A stretch of DNA of 64,000 bases from Sphagnum compactum (GCA_965153455.1 OZ234499.1:14876271-14940270), one strand, 5' to 3'. Positions 11,701-23,470 are shown, counted from the first letter of the stretch. The notes: generated by a model from the letters alone, not told the origin. A program made the numbers and translations.

Positions 11701-12860
11701 TCTTTTCAGTGGTTTATGGGGTTGGGTCTCAATTTCTCTTTTTCATTTTCCTGTCTGCTGATGTGTTGTCAGATCTGAAATCTCTATAACCTAAGAGCAT
11801 CTCCAACTGTGCTCAGTATGTGACTCTGCAAAAATATTTCTCACATCCAAGTTTTAGTTATTTACTTTTTTCCAACCCCACCCATAAAACTAAAACTGGA
11901 CTGCAAATAGGTGTGAGGCTATTAATAGCAACCCACATGCACCAATCAAACTATCTAGCCAATCAGAAACAGGGAGCACTCAATAAATACAATTTGACTA
12001 TATTTGTTGGACTCTTCCAGGCTCCTTCCGGACCTTGGAAGATGTGCATTTTTCCAGTTTCACAGTAGACTTCCAGTGGATCCACTGGATATGACTGTTG
12101 CACCTCATCCAAGATTTCCAGTGCAGTGCCATACACTGAGCACTGGTGGAGATGCTCATATTATAGTTTCATCAGGTTGATCTGAATCAATGGTGTAGAG
12201 GAGTTCTCAATACTTATGAGATTTTGAATGGTCTTTTGTGTGTGGTAGGTTGACAGAGATGTGCCAATGTATATGATGGTGTCTGGAGATCGTGCTGAGT
12301 TACGAGGTTTGAATCTAGAGGGATTACGGCGGTGTAGATTTTCTGATCCAGAGGTAAGGAAGTTTATAGTTGGAGTACCTTATTATGTCAATTCAGGAGC
12401 ATGACTTACCTACAGTTCAAAGATTCTAGAATTATATTCAGGAGGATACTTTCTGATTCAACTAGATGGCAGGTCAAGAGCATACGACGGACATACCAAA
12501 AGCTTTTCATGAATAGTGACACTGAAGCAGGAGGTCTTGAAGACAGACTTGCTACTCTGGTATGTCCATGATATTTCACAATCTCTGGCAGCTATTGGAA
12601 ATTATGTAGGAACACAATCACAAAAAGATAGCATGCAGACAGCTCCTTGGCTTAGCTCCTAGTATGATATAAGAAGTTTCTCAAAAGCTTTGTTGCTAGA
12701 TCTGTCTTGCAAGGGATGTGATATTATGTGTTTTTTCCAGGAGTTGGATGAAGCTCTAGCCAATCTGCCAGCCGTTGTGTCGATGTTAAGGTCTGTGCAG
12801 GACTGCTTTGGGGAGAAACGTAGAGGAATATGCAAGTTCAGGCATTGGAGCTCTATCTGA
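8764..12860 (+). CDS. LPXA: UDP-N-acetylglucosamine O-acyltransferase (plant LpxA), 10 exons, one frameshift
   Basis: The enzyme acylates UDP-GlcNAc from acyl-ACP, the first step of lipid A-type synthesis; the Arabidopsis enzyme is mitochondrial. Inferred exons: 8764-8880, 9469-9696, 9970-10094, 10253-10361, 10552-10645, 10763-10879, 11063-11146, 12249-12353, 12473-12559, 12741-12860. All introns are GT-AG and the phases fit. The frame-corrected length is about 394 residues (Arabidopsis about 336). Residues 1-39 contain no Asp or Glu, as in an organelle presequence. The left-handed helix starts around FIHATAVVHPDAVLG. SCHIAHDCKLGN (exon 6) carries the catalytic His, about residue 240. VHQFCHVDSYSFLAGGS and AELRGLNLEGLRR follow, and the C-terminus is EKRRGICKFRHW. 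Exon 5 has one extra base (A-run 10632-10635), giving two stops at 10636-10641: an assembly error or a recent lesion. Exons 1 and 2 are the least certain; the family call is firm. Confidence 0.87.
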
Positions 12861-13590
12861 CATTTTTACAACATTAGACCCCCCATGTGCAGGGAATCAT
12901 TGCAATCTTAGCAACCTGTGTGTCTGCCACCTTTGTTTCCATATGGACACTTTATGTAGCAAGGACAACATTGTCTTTATATAAAGTTATGTGTGTCAAT
13001 TTAAGGGAGGTCAGTCAACCTCAACAGTTACAGTTGTTACACATGAATGACCAGTTGCAAGCTGCAACTGTCTGACAATGCAATGGAAGACATTTGCCAG
13101 GTGGAATATATTGTATTTTTGGTAGACATCCTCAACTACTTAGGTAAATTGAAACTGGTCTGCAGACCATGTGTTGAAGACAAGAAATTTGATGCATTCT
13201 TTTGTGTACCTAGCTTGTAATTACCAAACAATTTTCTCCTAAATGATGAAGAGATTCATGGGATCTCTAGCAAGGTGTTGTGAGATTTTATGTTATGAGC
13301 AACAGGTAAAATGTACCTTGCCAGATAAGGGAGGGTTTGTGAAGGATTCCAATTTCCATAAGGAAGAACTTCTGAAAGTCATAGTACAAAGTAATTGAGT
13401 TTATATAGTTTCATGAGAAACTAGCTTCTATTAGCTCTCAGACACTCCAAGCTTCTACCCATCTACCTCACTTGAATGGTGCATCATGAACTGAATATCA
13501 ATGCAAGCTTACAAGGATAAAGAGATATCTAGTGAAGAAGTGCCAAATAAAGTGCACTGGACAGGTTTGGAGCTTTCTCACCTTTGTTCA
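12861..13590 (+). other. Probable 3' UTR and downstream flank of LpxA
   Basis: Follows the LpxA stop codon (TGA 12858-12860). Composition remains gene-like for some hundreds of bases. No second gene is recognised. The polyadenylation site cannot be fixed. Confidence 0.4.
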
Positions 13591-13599
13591 AATTTACAG

Positions 13600-14040
13600 A
13601 ACACTCTGGTTGGTTTGACAAATTTAAAGTGTAGCTGGGGTGAAATGGTTGTTGCTCGTGGAAGCTGGAAATTTTAATTGATCGTTAAAAGCAGTGTTTT
13701 TGTAAGAACCTGCTTTTGGTTATTATTACAAAATGTGAGAACTAGCCAGGTTCTTGTTTTTTTACAAAGGTAATTTCAATTTGAATACCTGACTCAGGTA
13801 TCAAAAAAAATTGGGTTGTTCACAGTGAAGTTGGTTCTCACCAGTGAAAGAATAATGGGTATCAACCAGTGTTGGGTAGTTCTCTAGTTTTTCTGAGAAC
13901 TGCCAGGTCCAGGTATTAAAATGTTTTGAAAGACCCGACCAGGTTCTTATTTTAAAATTTATTTTCATCTTTTAAAGACCCGGGCAGGGTTTCAAAAAAT
14001 TGCAAAAAATAATTTCACCTAGGTTTGCCAATTCTCACAC
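13600..14040. repeat. GGTTC/GAACC-rich dispersed repeat, copy 1
   Basis: Words such as AGAACTAGCCAGGTTCTTG, AGACCCGACCAGGTTCTT and AGACCCGGGCAGGGTTTC recur. The style matches the GGTTCC-rich segments at 28.7-29.0 and 58.8-59.5 kb. It is probably an old dispersed repeat. Confidence 0.45.
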
Positions 14041-14144
14041 ATCTTATACCAATTGGTTTTCAAAGCCAATTTTCATATAACGATTACTATAAATTTTATT
14101 ATTTCAATTTTTAATTTTAATGTTGCAAGAGTGGTAGTAACGTT

Positions 14145-14285
14145 GAGCAAGGAGCAACAAGAAGAGCAATAGTGTCAAGCAAACAAAGAGTAATAGCGTC
14201 GAGCAAACAAGGAGCAACAACATCGAGTAAGCAAGGAGCAGCAACGTCAAGTAAGCAAGGAGCAGCAAGAGGAGCAATAGTGTAG
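14145..14285 (+). repeat. 24-bp minisatellite (AGCAAGGAGCAGCAAC type)
   Basis: Units start at 14174, 14198, 14222 and 14246, an exact 24-base step, with a looser unit before them. The period is a multiple of three, and two units translate without a stop as VKQTKSNS and VEQTRSNN. The next two contain TAA, so this is at most a dead coding repeat. Confidence 0.85.
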
Positions 14286-14289
14286 AGGG

Positions 14290-14960
14290 GGATTGCTATT
14301 TGGTGAGTGTGTGAGTGTTAGCATGAGCAAGTGAATAGGATTGAATTTTTTTTTGGAATATTTTGTTGACACATGGCACATAATATTTTGTGACATGGAA
14401 GAATATTCTACCATGTGTACATGGATGAACGATAATTATGGATGAAAAATTAAAAGGGATAAAAGGATGAAATGGATGAAAAATGAAAACAAATGAACAA
14501 AAAAAAAGGATGAAGGAAACCTATTCACAACAAAGAGTTATATGTCAATCCAAATTTTACCTATTCACAATCGAGAGGTATGTGTCAATTGAAACACCAT
14601 TTTTTCATCTCTAAAAGGTATGTGTCAATCGAAACACCACCTTTTCATCTCCAAGAGGTATGTTGAGACAATATGAGGCCATACATTTTTTTTACCATTT
14701 CAACCTATTTTTTATTTGAATTCAATCTTTCAAGCCTCTTATGTGTAGAGTCATTCTTACTGATTGAAAAATCAAACTACATTTTTTCCCCTCTCCACCC
14801 GAATTGCTTAGCTCCATCTTTTCTACAACTACCACCTATTTGCAATTGCTAAACATCTATTTTACAATGGCAAAAAGAAAATTTACAACAATGGTCACAT
14901 TAAACACCTTGGAAACTATGATTGAATAAACCTTAATTTCAATCAGATTAGATAGAACAT
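14290..14960. other. Intergenic, no gene recognised
   Basis: AT-rich, with a small direct repeat of a TATGTGTCAATYGAAACACCA-like block near 14578-14660 (two to three copies). Nothing coding is seen. Confidence 0.4.
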
Positions 14961-14965
14961 GCAAA

Positions 14966-15480
14966 ATGATAAAAACACCTTTGGAATTTCCAAGAGATCC
15001 CACCTTGTTAAACCCCCTCAAGCAATCGCTAGAAATCAAAACATGGAGATTAGAATGGAAAAAACAAATTGACAAAACAAATGAATGGGTGACATGGCGA
15101 TGGGCGAAAGCAAAGATAAACAAAAAAAATATTACATTGCTCAAACAAACTATAAACATTCCAAAGGAGGATATGGAAGACTACCACTGGGCGATGTTTG
15201 CACATGCCATGAATTTCTTCCAAGAATGGGCAAGGTTGAAAAAGCCAATTCCAAAACATTTCTTCATAAGCTTATTAAAGGATTTGTCAATGAAGGATTT
15301 GGTAACCCTTGGTAACCTCCTATCAATAAAATTTATGGAGCCCAATAGGTGACTCTATGCAACTCTAGGCAGGTGAGCCTGGGTGCCATAAGATTTAAGG
15401 AACAAAATGTTAAAACAACTTGTGAATTGTTGATGATAGGCTAGCCCCAAAACCATGAGATGTTTACGATAGTTAAAAAA
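14966..15480 (+). pseudogene. Unknown coding relic, copy 1
   Basis: Open from 14966 to 15352 (128 residues). I do not recognise the family. The segment SLEIKTWRLEWKKQIDKTNE and then DYHWAMFAHAMNFFQEWARL plus KKPIPKHFF matches a second copy at 16118-16640 (DYHWAMFKHTMEFLKQCGSL, KNPLPKHYF). Synonymous-looking divergence together with conserved residues shows it was once protein-coding. After 15352 the match continues in another frame (LCNSRQVSLGAIRFKEQNVK), so the frame is broken. The lack of introns and the two nearby copies suggest a mobile-element protein, but no catalytic motif is visible. Confidence 0.5.
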
Positions 15481-15635
15481 AAAGAACGTCCCAACAACTA
15501 AACGAGAAACCAAAATACCAATCTTTGCAATAATTTGTGGTTCAATAGACTTTTTAATATGAATTAAGATTGAAGTTGAACATATAGGTTGCTTCTTGGA
15601 AAATCCAATAATACATCTAGAATTCTTAATTTTTT

Positions 15636-15740
15636 GAACTCCAAAGGATGCATATATAGTACCCATTTAGTCCTTGGAACTCCAAAGGACACATATATAG
15701 TACCCAATCAGTCCCTAGAACTCCAAAGAATGCCTATAAA
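15636..15740 (+). repeat. 41-bp tandem repeat, about 2.5 units
   Basis: GAACTCCAAAG starts at 15636, 15677 and 15718, an exact 41-base step. Each unit continues with a TATATAGTACCCA-like word that degrades in the last copy. Confidence 0.85.
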
Positions 15741-15789
15741 ACCCACATACAATGATTGCATTGTAATTACATTTCAAATAATTTTTTAA

Positions 15790-16110
15790 TTCCATTATCT
15801 TGCTTTCTACTATCAATTTACATTTTTGATATCATCACTATCTTGTTATATTTGATACACATCTAATATAATATTGCATGCCTATTACCTCGATATAATA
15901 TTTGGATCTTCACTCCCAATATTATTAATTCAAATACTTAATTGTGTTATTCATTATTACCATCGTAGTTGGATTCCTCCCAAACAGTGACAAATAAATC
16001 ACTGATTATTGGTGAGCTACCACTCACAATTCAATGCATGATTGAAAACGCATTGTTGCATTCAATTCTGGACACAATTTCCGAGCAAATAGAATGACCA
16101 TGGTGAGTTC
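15790..16110. other. Spacer between the two unknown relics
   Basis: AT-rich, no coding block recognised. Confidence 0.4.
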
Positions 16111-16117
16111 CTTAATA

Positions 16118-16640
16118 TGATAGTCAATTTGACCCATTATGTAGATTGATAGAAATCAAGAAATGGGGGAGTCTATAAAAAGACAAAGTGGATAACATAG
16201 ATGAATGGGCCGCCTTGTGGTAGGCAAACGAGAAGACAAAAGTACAAGGTCCTTTTATTGCCAATAGAAGGCCAAGGCAAAACCCCTAAATAATAGAACA
16301 TGACATAAAAGACTATCATTGGGCAATGTTTAAACACACGATGGAATTCTTAAAACAATGTGGAAGCTTGAAAAATCCACTTCCAAAACACTACTTTACT
16401 AACTTTCTCAAACGAAGACTTAATCGCCCTATTTGAATAATTAGCAACAGAAATTGGAAAACCCAAAAGAAGACTACATGCAAATCCAAGCAAGTGGGCT
16501 TGGGTCCCACAACACGAACGAAACAAAGTCCTCTAACCGCTTGTGAATCAGTAGATGATTAGATTGCCATTGAAATAGACCGTGGGATAGGCAAAGAAGA
16601 CAACATTCGAACCCTTGACGAGAAAATATTACTTATTCAA
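16118..16640 (+). pseudogene. Unknown coding relic, copy 2
   Basis: Translation gives LIEIKKWGSL, then NIDEWAALW, KDYHWAMFKHTMEFLKQCGS, LKNPLPKHYFTNFLKRRLNR and, after a frame change, KQVGLGPTTRTKQSPLTACE and RTLDEKILLIQSHRAVYT. It aligns with copy 1 at 14966-15480 over its whole length but carries stops and frameshifts in different places. The two copies therefore decayed independently after duplication. The protein family is unknown to me. Confidence 0.5.
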
Positions 16641-16975
16641 TCGCACCGTGCAGTATATACAATAATCTAAATTATCAAGATGTAGAAATCATATATAATG
16701 AATTGAGCATGGATTGAAATAAAATGGATTCAATTGTAATTATGGAACAAAAATATATTTTGTTTGTAACAATTGTAATAAAACTAGTGGGACAACTAAT
16801 GTCTAGAAAGCAATGAAGCCAGAAAAAATATAAAAGTTGGCACTACACATATATGTTAATGTTACTATTTGTTGTGAATTGCAAACTACACCATGTTAAT
16901 ACATGTAATTTGTGTTAATGCCCTTTCCTTAAGCTTTCATATCATTTATTTGACATATACAATTTATTTGTAAGA

Positions 16976-17770
16976 TTACCATTTTCGAAGGCTATTGTCA
17001 TTTGAACATTTTTGCATTCCCACACATGCATATTCAAATGGACACTTTAGAAGTAAACATGTACCCACTTCAATGAGGACCCAAGGACCCCAAGCCCACA
17101 TAAACTTGTCGATGCACCTTAATTCATAGGAAAACAAGGTCCGAAAAGTTATATCATGCGCTTGAAGCTTTTTAGTTTTCACAACAAAACCTAGTTGGAA
17201 TCTAAGACATAACAAAAACATAATTAGTATTTCAAGTCCATGTTGTCACAAACATTTTAGCACCCCCAAAAATTCAAAAGAACATTGAAAGCATTTAGGT
17301 ACATACCCCTTTTAACAAGGACCCAAGCATCGCAAATATACTCGTAATGCCTCCAACTATAATCCATTCCTTAACTTTGATGCATCTTGATGAGTCAATT
17401 CTTACAAAAATAGCAAGGTCTAGAAACTTAGATTGAATATGCTTGAAACTTTCCAATTTTTAGAAGAACCCAAGTAGAAATTAAGGTATGACAAGCACAA
17501 ATTATTAGTATATCAAGCCCATGTTGTCATAAGCATTTTAGTACCCCTAAAACATTCAAAAGGACATTAAAAACACCTAGCTGCAACCCATTCTTTAATT
17601 TTGATGCATCCTAATGAATTAATTCATAAGAAGACAATAACGTCCACAAACTTAAATTGAATATGCTTGAAGAATTCCAGTTTTAAAAGAGAACCCAAGT
17701 TGAATGTAAACATAACAAGCTCATAATTAGTACCTCAAGCCTAGGCTAATGCAAGCATTTTAACATTTTC
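16976..17770. repeat. Degenerate tandem repeat, units about 220-280 bp
   Basis: Three diverged units are anchored by CATAACAA/TATGACAAGC-like words near 17205, 17486 and 17709. Each runs through a TTAGTATTTCAAGCCCATGTTGTCACAA block and a GATGCATC...CTTAGATTGAATATGCTTGAA block. A further copy lies at 23810-24100. On the minus strand one unit is open (16976-17221), but the other units are not, so I treat it as a repeat. Confidence 0.65.
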
Positions 17771-17829
17771 ATGCATGAAAAAAAAATCCTTAATAACATT
17801 GGAACATTAAAAAAGGACCCAAACAACTA

Positions 17830-18230
17830 GCAAGTCTAGTTATAGTTCATGACCCCAACACCCTTATCCACTTTTATAAAGACCCAAGCACCCCCAAGCC
17901 CATTGTTGTAAGCATTTTAGCATCACCACCCCTTTGAAAAGGATGGTAATAGCTCAAGTCCACTAATACCAAGACATAAACACCCAAGCCCAATGTCATA
18001 AGCATCCTAGCACCCCCCACCACTTTGAAAAAGGACCCAAACACCTCAATTCCACTTATATAAAGACATAAACACCCAAAGCCCAATGTCTTTTGAACAT
18101 CCTAGCACCTTGGGGACCATTTTGAAAAAGGACCCAAACACCTCAATTCCACTTATATAAGGACATAATGACCCAAAGCCCAATGTTTCAAGCATCCTAG
18201 GACACAACCCACTTGAAAAAGCACACTAGA
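17830..18230 (+). repeat. Tandem repeat, 92-97 bp units
   Basis: GACCCAAGCACCC or GACATAAACACCCAA starts at 17881, 17973, 18065 and 18162. Units share AGCCCAATGTCATAAGCATC, CTAGCACC and TTTGAAAAAGGACCCAAACA. The last two units are the most alike. It continues the larger repeat immediately to the left with a shorter period. Confidence 0.8.
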
Positions 18231-18239
18231 ATTTTAAGT

Positions 18240-18550
18240 TCACTTATTCACTTAAACCCAAGCACTTCAATCCACTATCATAAATATCCTAGCACTCACA
18301 TCCCTTTTTAAAAGGATATAAGCACCCCCATCCTTTTCCATAAGGACACATGCACCCTACATGCCCACTTTTACAAAGACACCAAGATCCCATCATTGTT
18401 CAAAAAAGATGCCACCAATCCAAATTCATTTAGCTTGTTATATTAACACTTCTAAAATTACAAATTTAGAAAACAAAGCAATGATGTAAAGACTAAAAAA
18501 AATTCATCAATTAGCTCATCCATATTATATACCCTTTTTTTAATACTTGT
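18240..18550. other. Decayed edge of the tandem repeat, then AT-rich spacer
   Basis: CCCAAGCACTT and AAGCACCCCCATCC words continue in weakening form to about 18400. Nothing is recognised beyond that. Confidence 0.4.
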
Positions 18551-18559
18551 AATTAATAA

Positions 18560-18980
18560 TAATTGAAGTGTACCTGTGAAACTTGAAGATAATGACAAAC
18601 ATGTTTCTCATTTAATTTGACACCAATGTGTATCCTTATAACATCATTTTCAATAGGGGATATTGTAGTATCAGTTGTCCACCATTGTATGATAAGGTCT
18701 TTGACTAATTATGACAAGGAATCATACTTTTCGAAGAGCGTCTCGAAATTCAAGCGATTGCAATTTATGGATTTTATTTATTGGAGCCTTCACTTGCTTT
18801 GGTGTGCTTGCCTTTGACCAATCCAAATAACATCCTTTTTTATGTCCAATTGAAGATGCCTTTCCATGGCCTTCTTCATGTTACTCCTATCAACATTCAA
18901 TAATTTTGCAACCCCATTTATGCATTTAACCATTGATGAATGTATGCATGATACATATGGTTTTGGTCAACCATGTTTGA
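18560..18980 (-). pseudogene. Unknown coding relic, WWTTDTTISP-type
   Basis: The minus strand reads nearly continuously for about 118 codons with only two or three stops: KLLNVDRSNMKKAMERHLQL, DIKKDVIWIG, then LVKDLIIQWWTTDTTISPIE, NDVIRIHIGVKLNEKHVCHY and LQVS. The composition is protein-like and resembles hypothetical proteins that recur in large plant genomes as mobile-element passengers. I cannot name the family. No intron or start codon is evident, and the surrounding sequence is repetitive. Confidence 0.45.
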
Positions 18981-18989
18981 TTTTGTTAG

Positions 18990-20900
18990 CAAAGTTGCAT
19001 GAAAGACATCGCATATGACAATTACAATACAATTGGAATAAATGAAGCAGAAGCATAAACAATTTCTTTACAACGACTATATTGGATCTTCATGCAACTA
19101 CCCAACTACTAATTACAATAATGATAATTATTATAATTATACTGTAATTAATTAACCTATTATATAATTAGTTATGGCGATAAAAATCATAATAGAATTA
19201 TATTAATTATTAATATATAATATTACTAACGATTATCATTATTATTTTAGGCTAGGCTAGCATAACCTAGCCTAATAAAACTAAAAGTTAATAATATCCA
19301 GCTTAGGATATTATTTAATATTATTACTTATTAACTATCATGAATTATAATAATTAATATACTTAGTAAATAAATTATGTTAAGGTAGAATTGCCCATCA
19401 CTAATCATAGGCTAGTGACAAATTTTTTGTGGATTTTAATGTGATGCCAAGGTAAGCTCTACATTATATGTTTCAGATTCAAAAACAACTTGGAACAACA
19501 TAGAAGAAGCACAAAGCATGTCAAAATCACATAAATATATTTTTAGACCTCATATCTTTGTTGTTTCTTGTCCATTTTCAATGATTTGAAGTGTTATAGG
19601 TGCATGAAATTAAAATTTACATTAACTATTTGAACCCCAAAGATAAAGGAACAACATAGAAAAGCCATGAAAAAAATGAACGTGTTGAATCTTAAAGTGT
19701 GAATTAAGCTTGTGATTGAATATTGACCTTGCTTACTTTTGACAACCATATCTTCCTCATTTTGTATCATTTTGAGCAATCTAAATGGTTGTGGGTGCAC
19801 CAAGTCAAGTTCTAAAACAACCTTTTGCATTTGAGAGGTATAAGGACAATGTCTTAAGATCTAAAACTCTCTAAGAGCTTAAGTGTTCCCTTGCCAACCT
19901 TTTTTATAATAGTTGCGAGTAAGTTATGTTCATCTTTGGCGTCTTCTTTTAATAATTATAGTGCAAAATTCAAGAAATGATTTCCTACATAAATATTTGT
20001 GCATTAAATGTTGCATTGAACACCTAAATTTATGTTGATTAGCCCCCTTAATTTGTTGGCCTCACTACCTACCTACTTAGCCTAGGAAAGGTAGGTAATA
20101 ATGGTTACTTGACTTAAGCCTACCTACATATTGACTTAAACACCATGTGTTCACATTTTATCGTCGGTAAGTTGGACGATCTAAAATATATTAATAAAAA
20201 TATTAAATTTAAAATTGTCACCTGTCCATCAATGATTTGTCAACACATCATTGCCAAGTCAACATGTTGTTACTTATATAGTTGCATGAGTTGCATATGT
20301 ATATGGTTACATATGCGATGTCCCTTACAACTGTTGTAACTTGTCCAAAAAAACCATTCATATTGTAGAAATATGTTGAGTTGCAAGTGTTCATTGCAAC
20401 TCAAAAACCCAATTAGAAGCCTAATTGCCACTCCAAGGAATCATGTCCATTCCAACCCACGTGTTTGCAACTTGTGTCCAAATCAATCATTTTTATAAAT
20501 ACGAGTGGGTACCCGTGACGAAAATTTGTTGAAAAGTCCCCCATGAAAACATACATGGTGAAGCGAGCTTTTATCTTTTTTATTTTTTATTTTTATGTGT
20601 TTTCTGTTTTTATTTTGTATAATAAAAATAAAGTGTTTATTTTTCACTTTTATATTTTTGTTTATTTTGATGCAAGTTTGAAGTTTGGAAAAAGAAGACA
20701 CACCTCATTCTTTTTCAAGTAAAGTTTTTCTTCATTATTATAAGTTTTAGTTTTTCTTATTTTTTATTAGCCATTAGAGAAAAAGCTGGATTCTTTCAAG
20801 TTCTTGAAGATTAAAAACTTTGCATCGGCTTTGCATTAAAAATGTGGAAAGCTGCTACATCTAAAGGAGATATGTCACAACAAATGGCAAAGCATGGAAA
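18990..20900. other. AT-rich intergenic, no gene recognised
   Basis: Contains palindromic CCTAGCCTA/TAGGCTAGG words near 19250-19280, CCTACCTACTTAGCC/TAGGTAGG words at 20060-20130, and a GAGTTGCAAGTG...CATTGCAACTC hairpin near 20373-20405. Nothing coding is recognised. Confidence 0.4.
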
Positions 20901-20929
20901 TACCTTTTGTAGAGTGCGATGCTTACTCT

Positions 20930-21385
20930 CCAAGCACCTTGCAAGCACCCCTATAATGCCACCTAAAATCCCATGCCCTCCATACTATTAATCAAAACAG
21001 ATGACATCAAACTTGTCAGATGCAAGTCTACGGGACTTCCCCAAAAGACACCAGACCGCTTATAGGCCTCAGCGTTCGGTATCCGGCTCCAATTTTGTAA
21101 TGGAAACTAGAAAAGCGAAAAAAAAAAAATCACCGGGTGATGAGAACGTTCGGTTGTAGGTGATTAGCATCTAACGGTCAATTCCCGATCAGACGTAAGA
21201 TAAAAGGAAGAATTTCGAAGTGGTGAATCCCCTTGACAGTTTGCATACTAACTTTCGCTTTCAATCACTCAACAATCAGAGATCGGACGGTGATGAGAAC
21301 GTATCTAACGGACCGGACGTAAAACCTAAAACCTAAAGGGGTCACAGACAAGACCGACGGTCACAGACAGACTGACAGACTTAGT
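20930..21385. other. GC-richer island with a repeated motif
   Basis: Clearly less AT-rich than both flanks. GTGATGAGAACGT occurs at 21137-21149 and again at 21290-21302. Each copy is followed by a CTAACGG-type word and by a CAGACGTAA or GGACGTAA word. No open frame of note. It could be a promoter or a first exon of an unrecognised gene, or a piece of a gene carried by an element. Confidence 0.4.
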
Positions 21386-23470
21386 GAATTAATATATAAG
21401 ATGTAGATGTGACTATCTTCCTTGGCACTTGGTAAAAATGATTTGTAGTCACATAAACAACTACAAAATGGTTTGCAATTGTATATGTGACTTATGCTAG
21501 CAATTAATGTTGATTTGGATGAAAATGAAGATGAAAAATACACTTATATCATCCATTTATAGTGGCATATCAAAATAGATGAAAATACATAATGGTTTTT
21601 ACAACTTGGAAGGTGGTTCATAGGCCATTGGACACCATGTGGCATCTTTTCAACTTGATTTGCGACTATAAATCTTAGTTACAAATGTACATGTAATTAA
21701 ATGTGAAAAAAAAATGAATTGGCCAATGAAATTGCTGGATTTAGTAGTTTATTTTTCTCTTTTAACTTTCTTCAATGAACTAATTGTTAAACATGTAGTA
21801 GGGTTTGGTGGGTTTATGAAAATTTCAAAGGACCCATGGTAGTTAATGGTAAAGATGGACCATTTTGAAATTTTTAACAGTGTGGGGTTTTTCATAATTT
21901 GTGGTTAGGTGCAAAAAAGACACGTTTATCATCCATTTATTAAGACATGCATTGATGAATGAAAACATAATTACTTTTGTAATTATTCATGTAGACAAAT
22001 GTCGGTAGCAAGTAGTAAATAGGGCTAGGTAGTAAGTAATATGTATGTGGTTCAATAATAGTTATTTTATCATGTTGATATGTCATAGTGTATTTGAATT
22101 AATTAATTAATTAGGTAGGCTAGATAATAGGTAATAAGTAGTATATAGTATGTAAGTAGGTTGATTAATAGTAGGTATTTTATTGTGTTGAATGAAATAG
22201 TATTATGTTTAATTAATTAATTAGGTTATGTAATTAATCAAGTTGTAAGCTATAAGTTGCAAGGTAATAAGTTATATATCATACATCTAAATTACATTTT
22301 GTTGGTACAATTATGATTTATATAACCAAAATTTCTTAAATTAAATAGAGGTTTGAAATGTAAAAATTTACAATTTATATTTTCATACAATTTTTATCAT
22401 AATTTTAAGTAAAACTTAAGATATTATGTGGGAAAAGTAATAAAGTTTATAGTTCCATAAACTCAGTCAATCATATGGCGTAAATTAATATTTAAAAATT
22501 AAAATTGATTACTTAGATTAATATTTTACATAAAAAATAATATGGATAATATAAGATCATTTCTTCTTTTTTTTAATTTATTTTTTATCCATTTATAAGT
22601 ATTATATCTGAATAAATTATATATCACACATCTAAATTAAATTCTATTGGTGAAATTATGATATATATAAAAAAGTTGTATAATACAATATTTAGAATCA
22701 AATGAAGGTTTAAGATATGATATATATATAATCCATTTATAAATTATGTGCTTGCATTTATTTTTTCCAAGGAATGGTTGTTGAAATAACATTCAATAAC
22801 AAAATTCAAACATTTTTTTTTTCAACTCAATTTATATTTCTAAAATGAAAACAATATAGTTGTGTACATTATTGAAAAAACTTTAAAATTAAACTTTAAT
22901 CTTGTTAGTGGAAAAAATTGTAATAAAATATACATCAAATATAAAAAATGATGTTTTGTGTATTGTTTTAAATGAAGAAGGTTAAATATAATGCACACTA
23001 TTATTTTGTTACAAGTAAGGTGACTTTGTGGTAAAGGAGTTGATATCTATCCTTGCCTACTAGGTGGGCTTGGGTAGGCACAATAGGTGGCCTACCTATT
23101 GACCTAAACTAGTTTTAAAAATTTAACTTAGGTAATGACACATGCCAACATCGTATAGGTTGAAATTAATGAAATTATCAATAATATAAATATATTTAAT
23201 ATATTATTAATATCTAAATAAATATTTAAATAAATATAAATAATGTGACTACATTGCTTAGTTGTAAAACTAGTTGCAAAATGATGATGCCATGTAAGTT
23301 GGTTTGGATGGATGAAAAATTCATATAAGTCACATCTTCATGTGACTATCATGTGACTTGGTGCCATGTATTTGTCTTTTGCAACTAGAATTTTATGCGA
23401 TTTGTTCAAGGGGACTAGGCCTTGTAAAAGTCGCATATGGTAATTATGACTAAAAAATTATTTGTTAATT
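21386..23470. mobile_element. Possible degenerate CACTA-type relative
   Basis: Both edges carry GTGACTA/TAGTCACA, TTGCAACTA and GTCGCATATGG words (21405-21500, 21655-21690, 23240-23450). These resemble the subterminal AGTCGCA repeats of the intact element at 40817-43862. The interior is very AT-rich and contains a TAGTAAGTAATA/TTAATTAATTAGGT segment repeated with a period near 110-120 bases (22010-22240). I see no clean CACTA terminus or target duplication, so the limits are guesses. Confidence 0.35.

Noticed and set aside
14145-14285. Regular repeats resembling a CRISPR array
   Set aside because: Units are contiguous with no unique spacers, and the context is plant nuclear DNA.
20145-20405. 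Another possible CACTA end (CATATGCGATG and TTGCAACTC words)
   Set aside because: No CACTA terminus, target duplication or partner end could be placed; resemblance is limited to short words.
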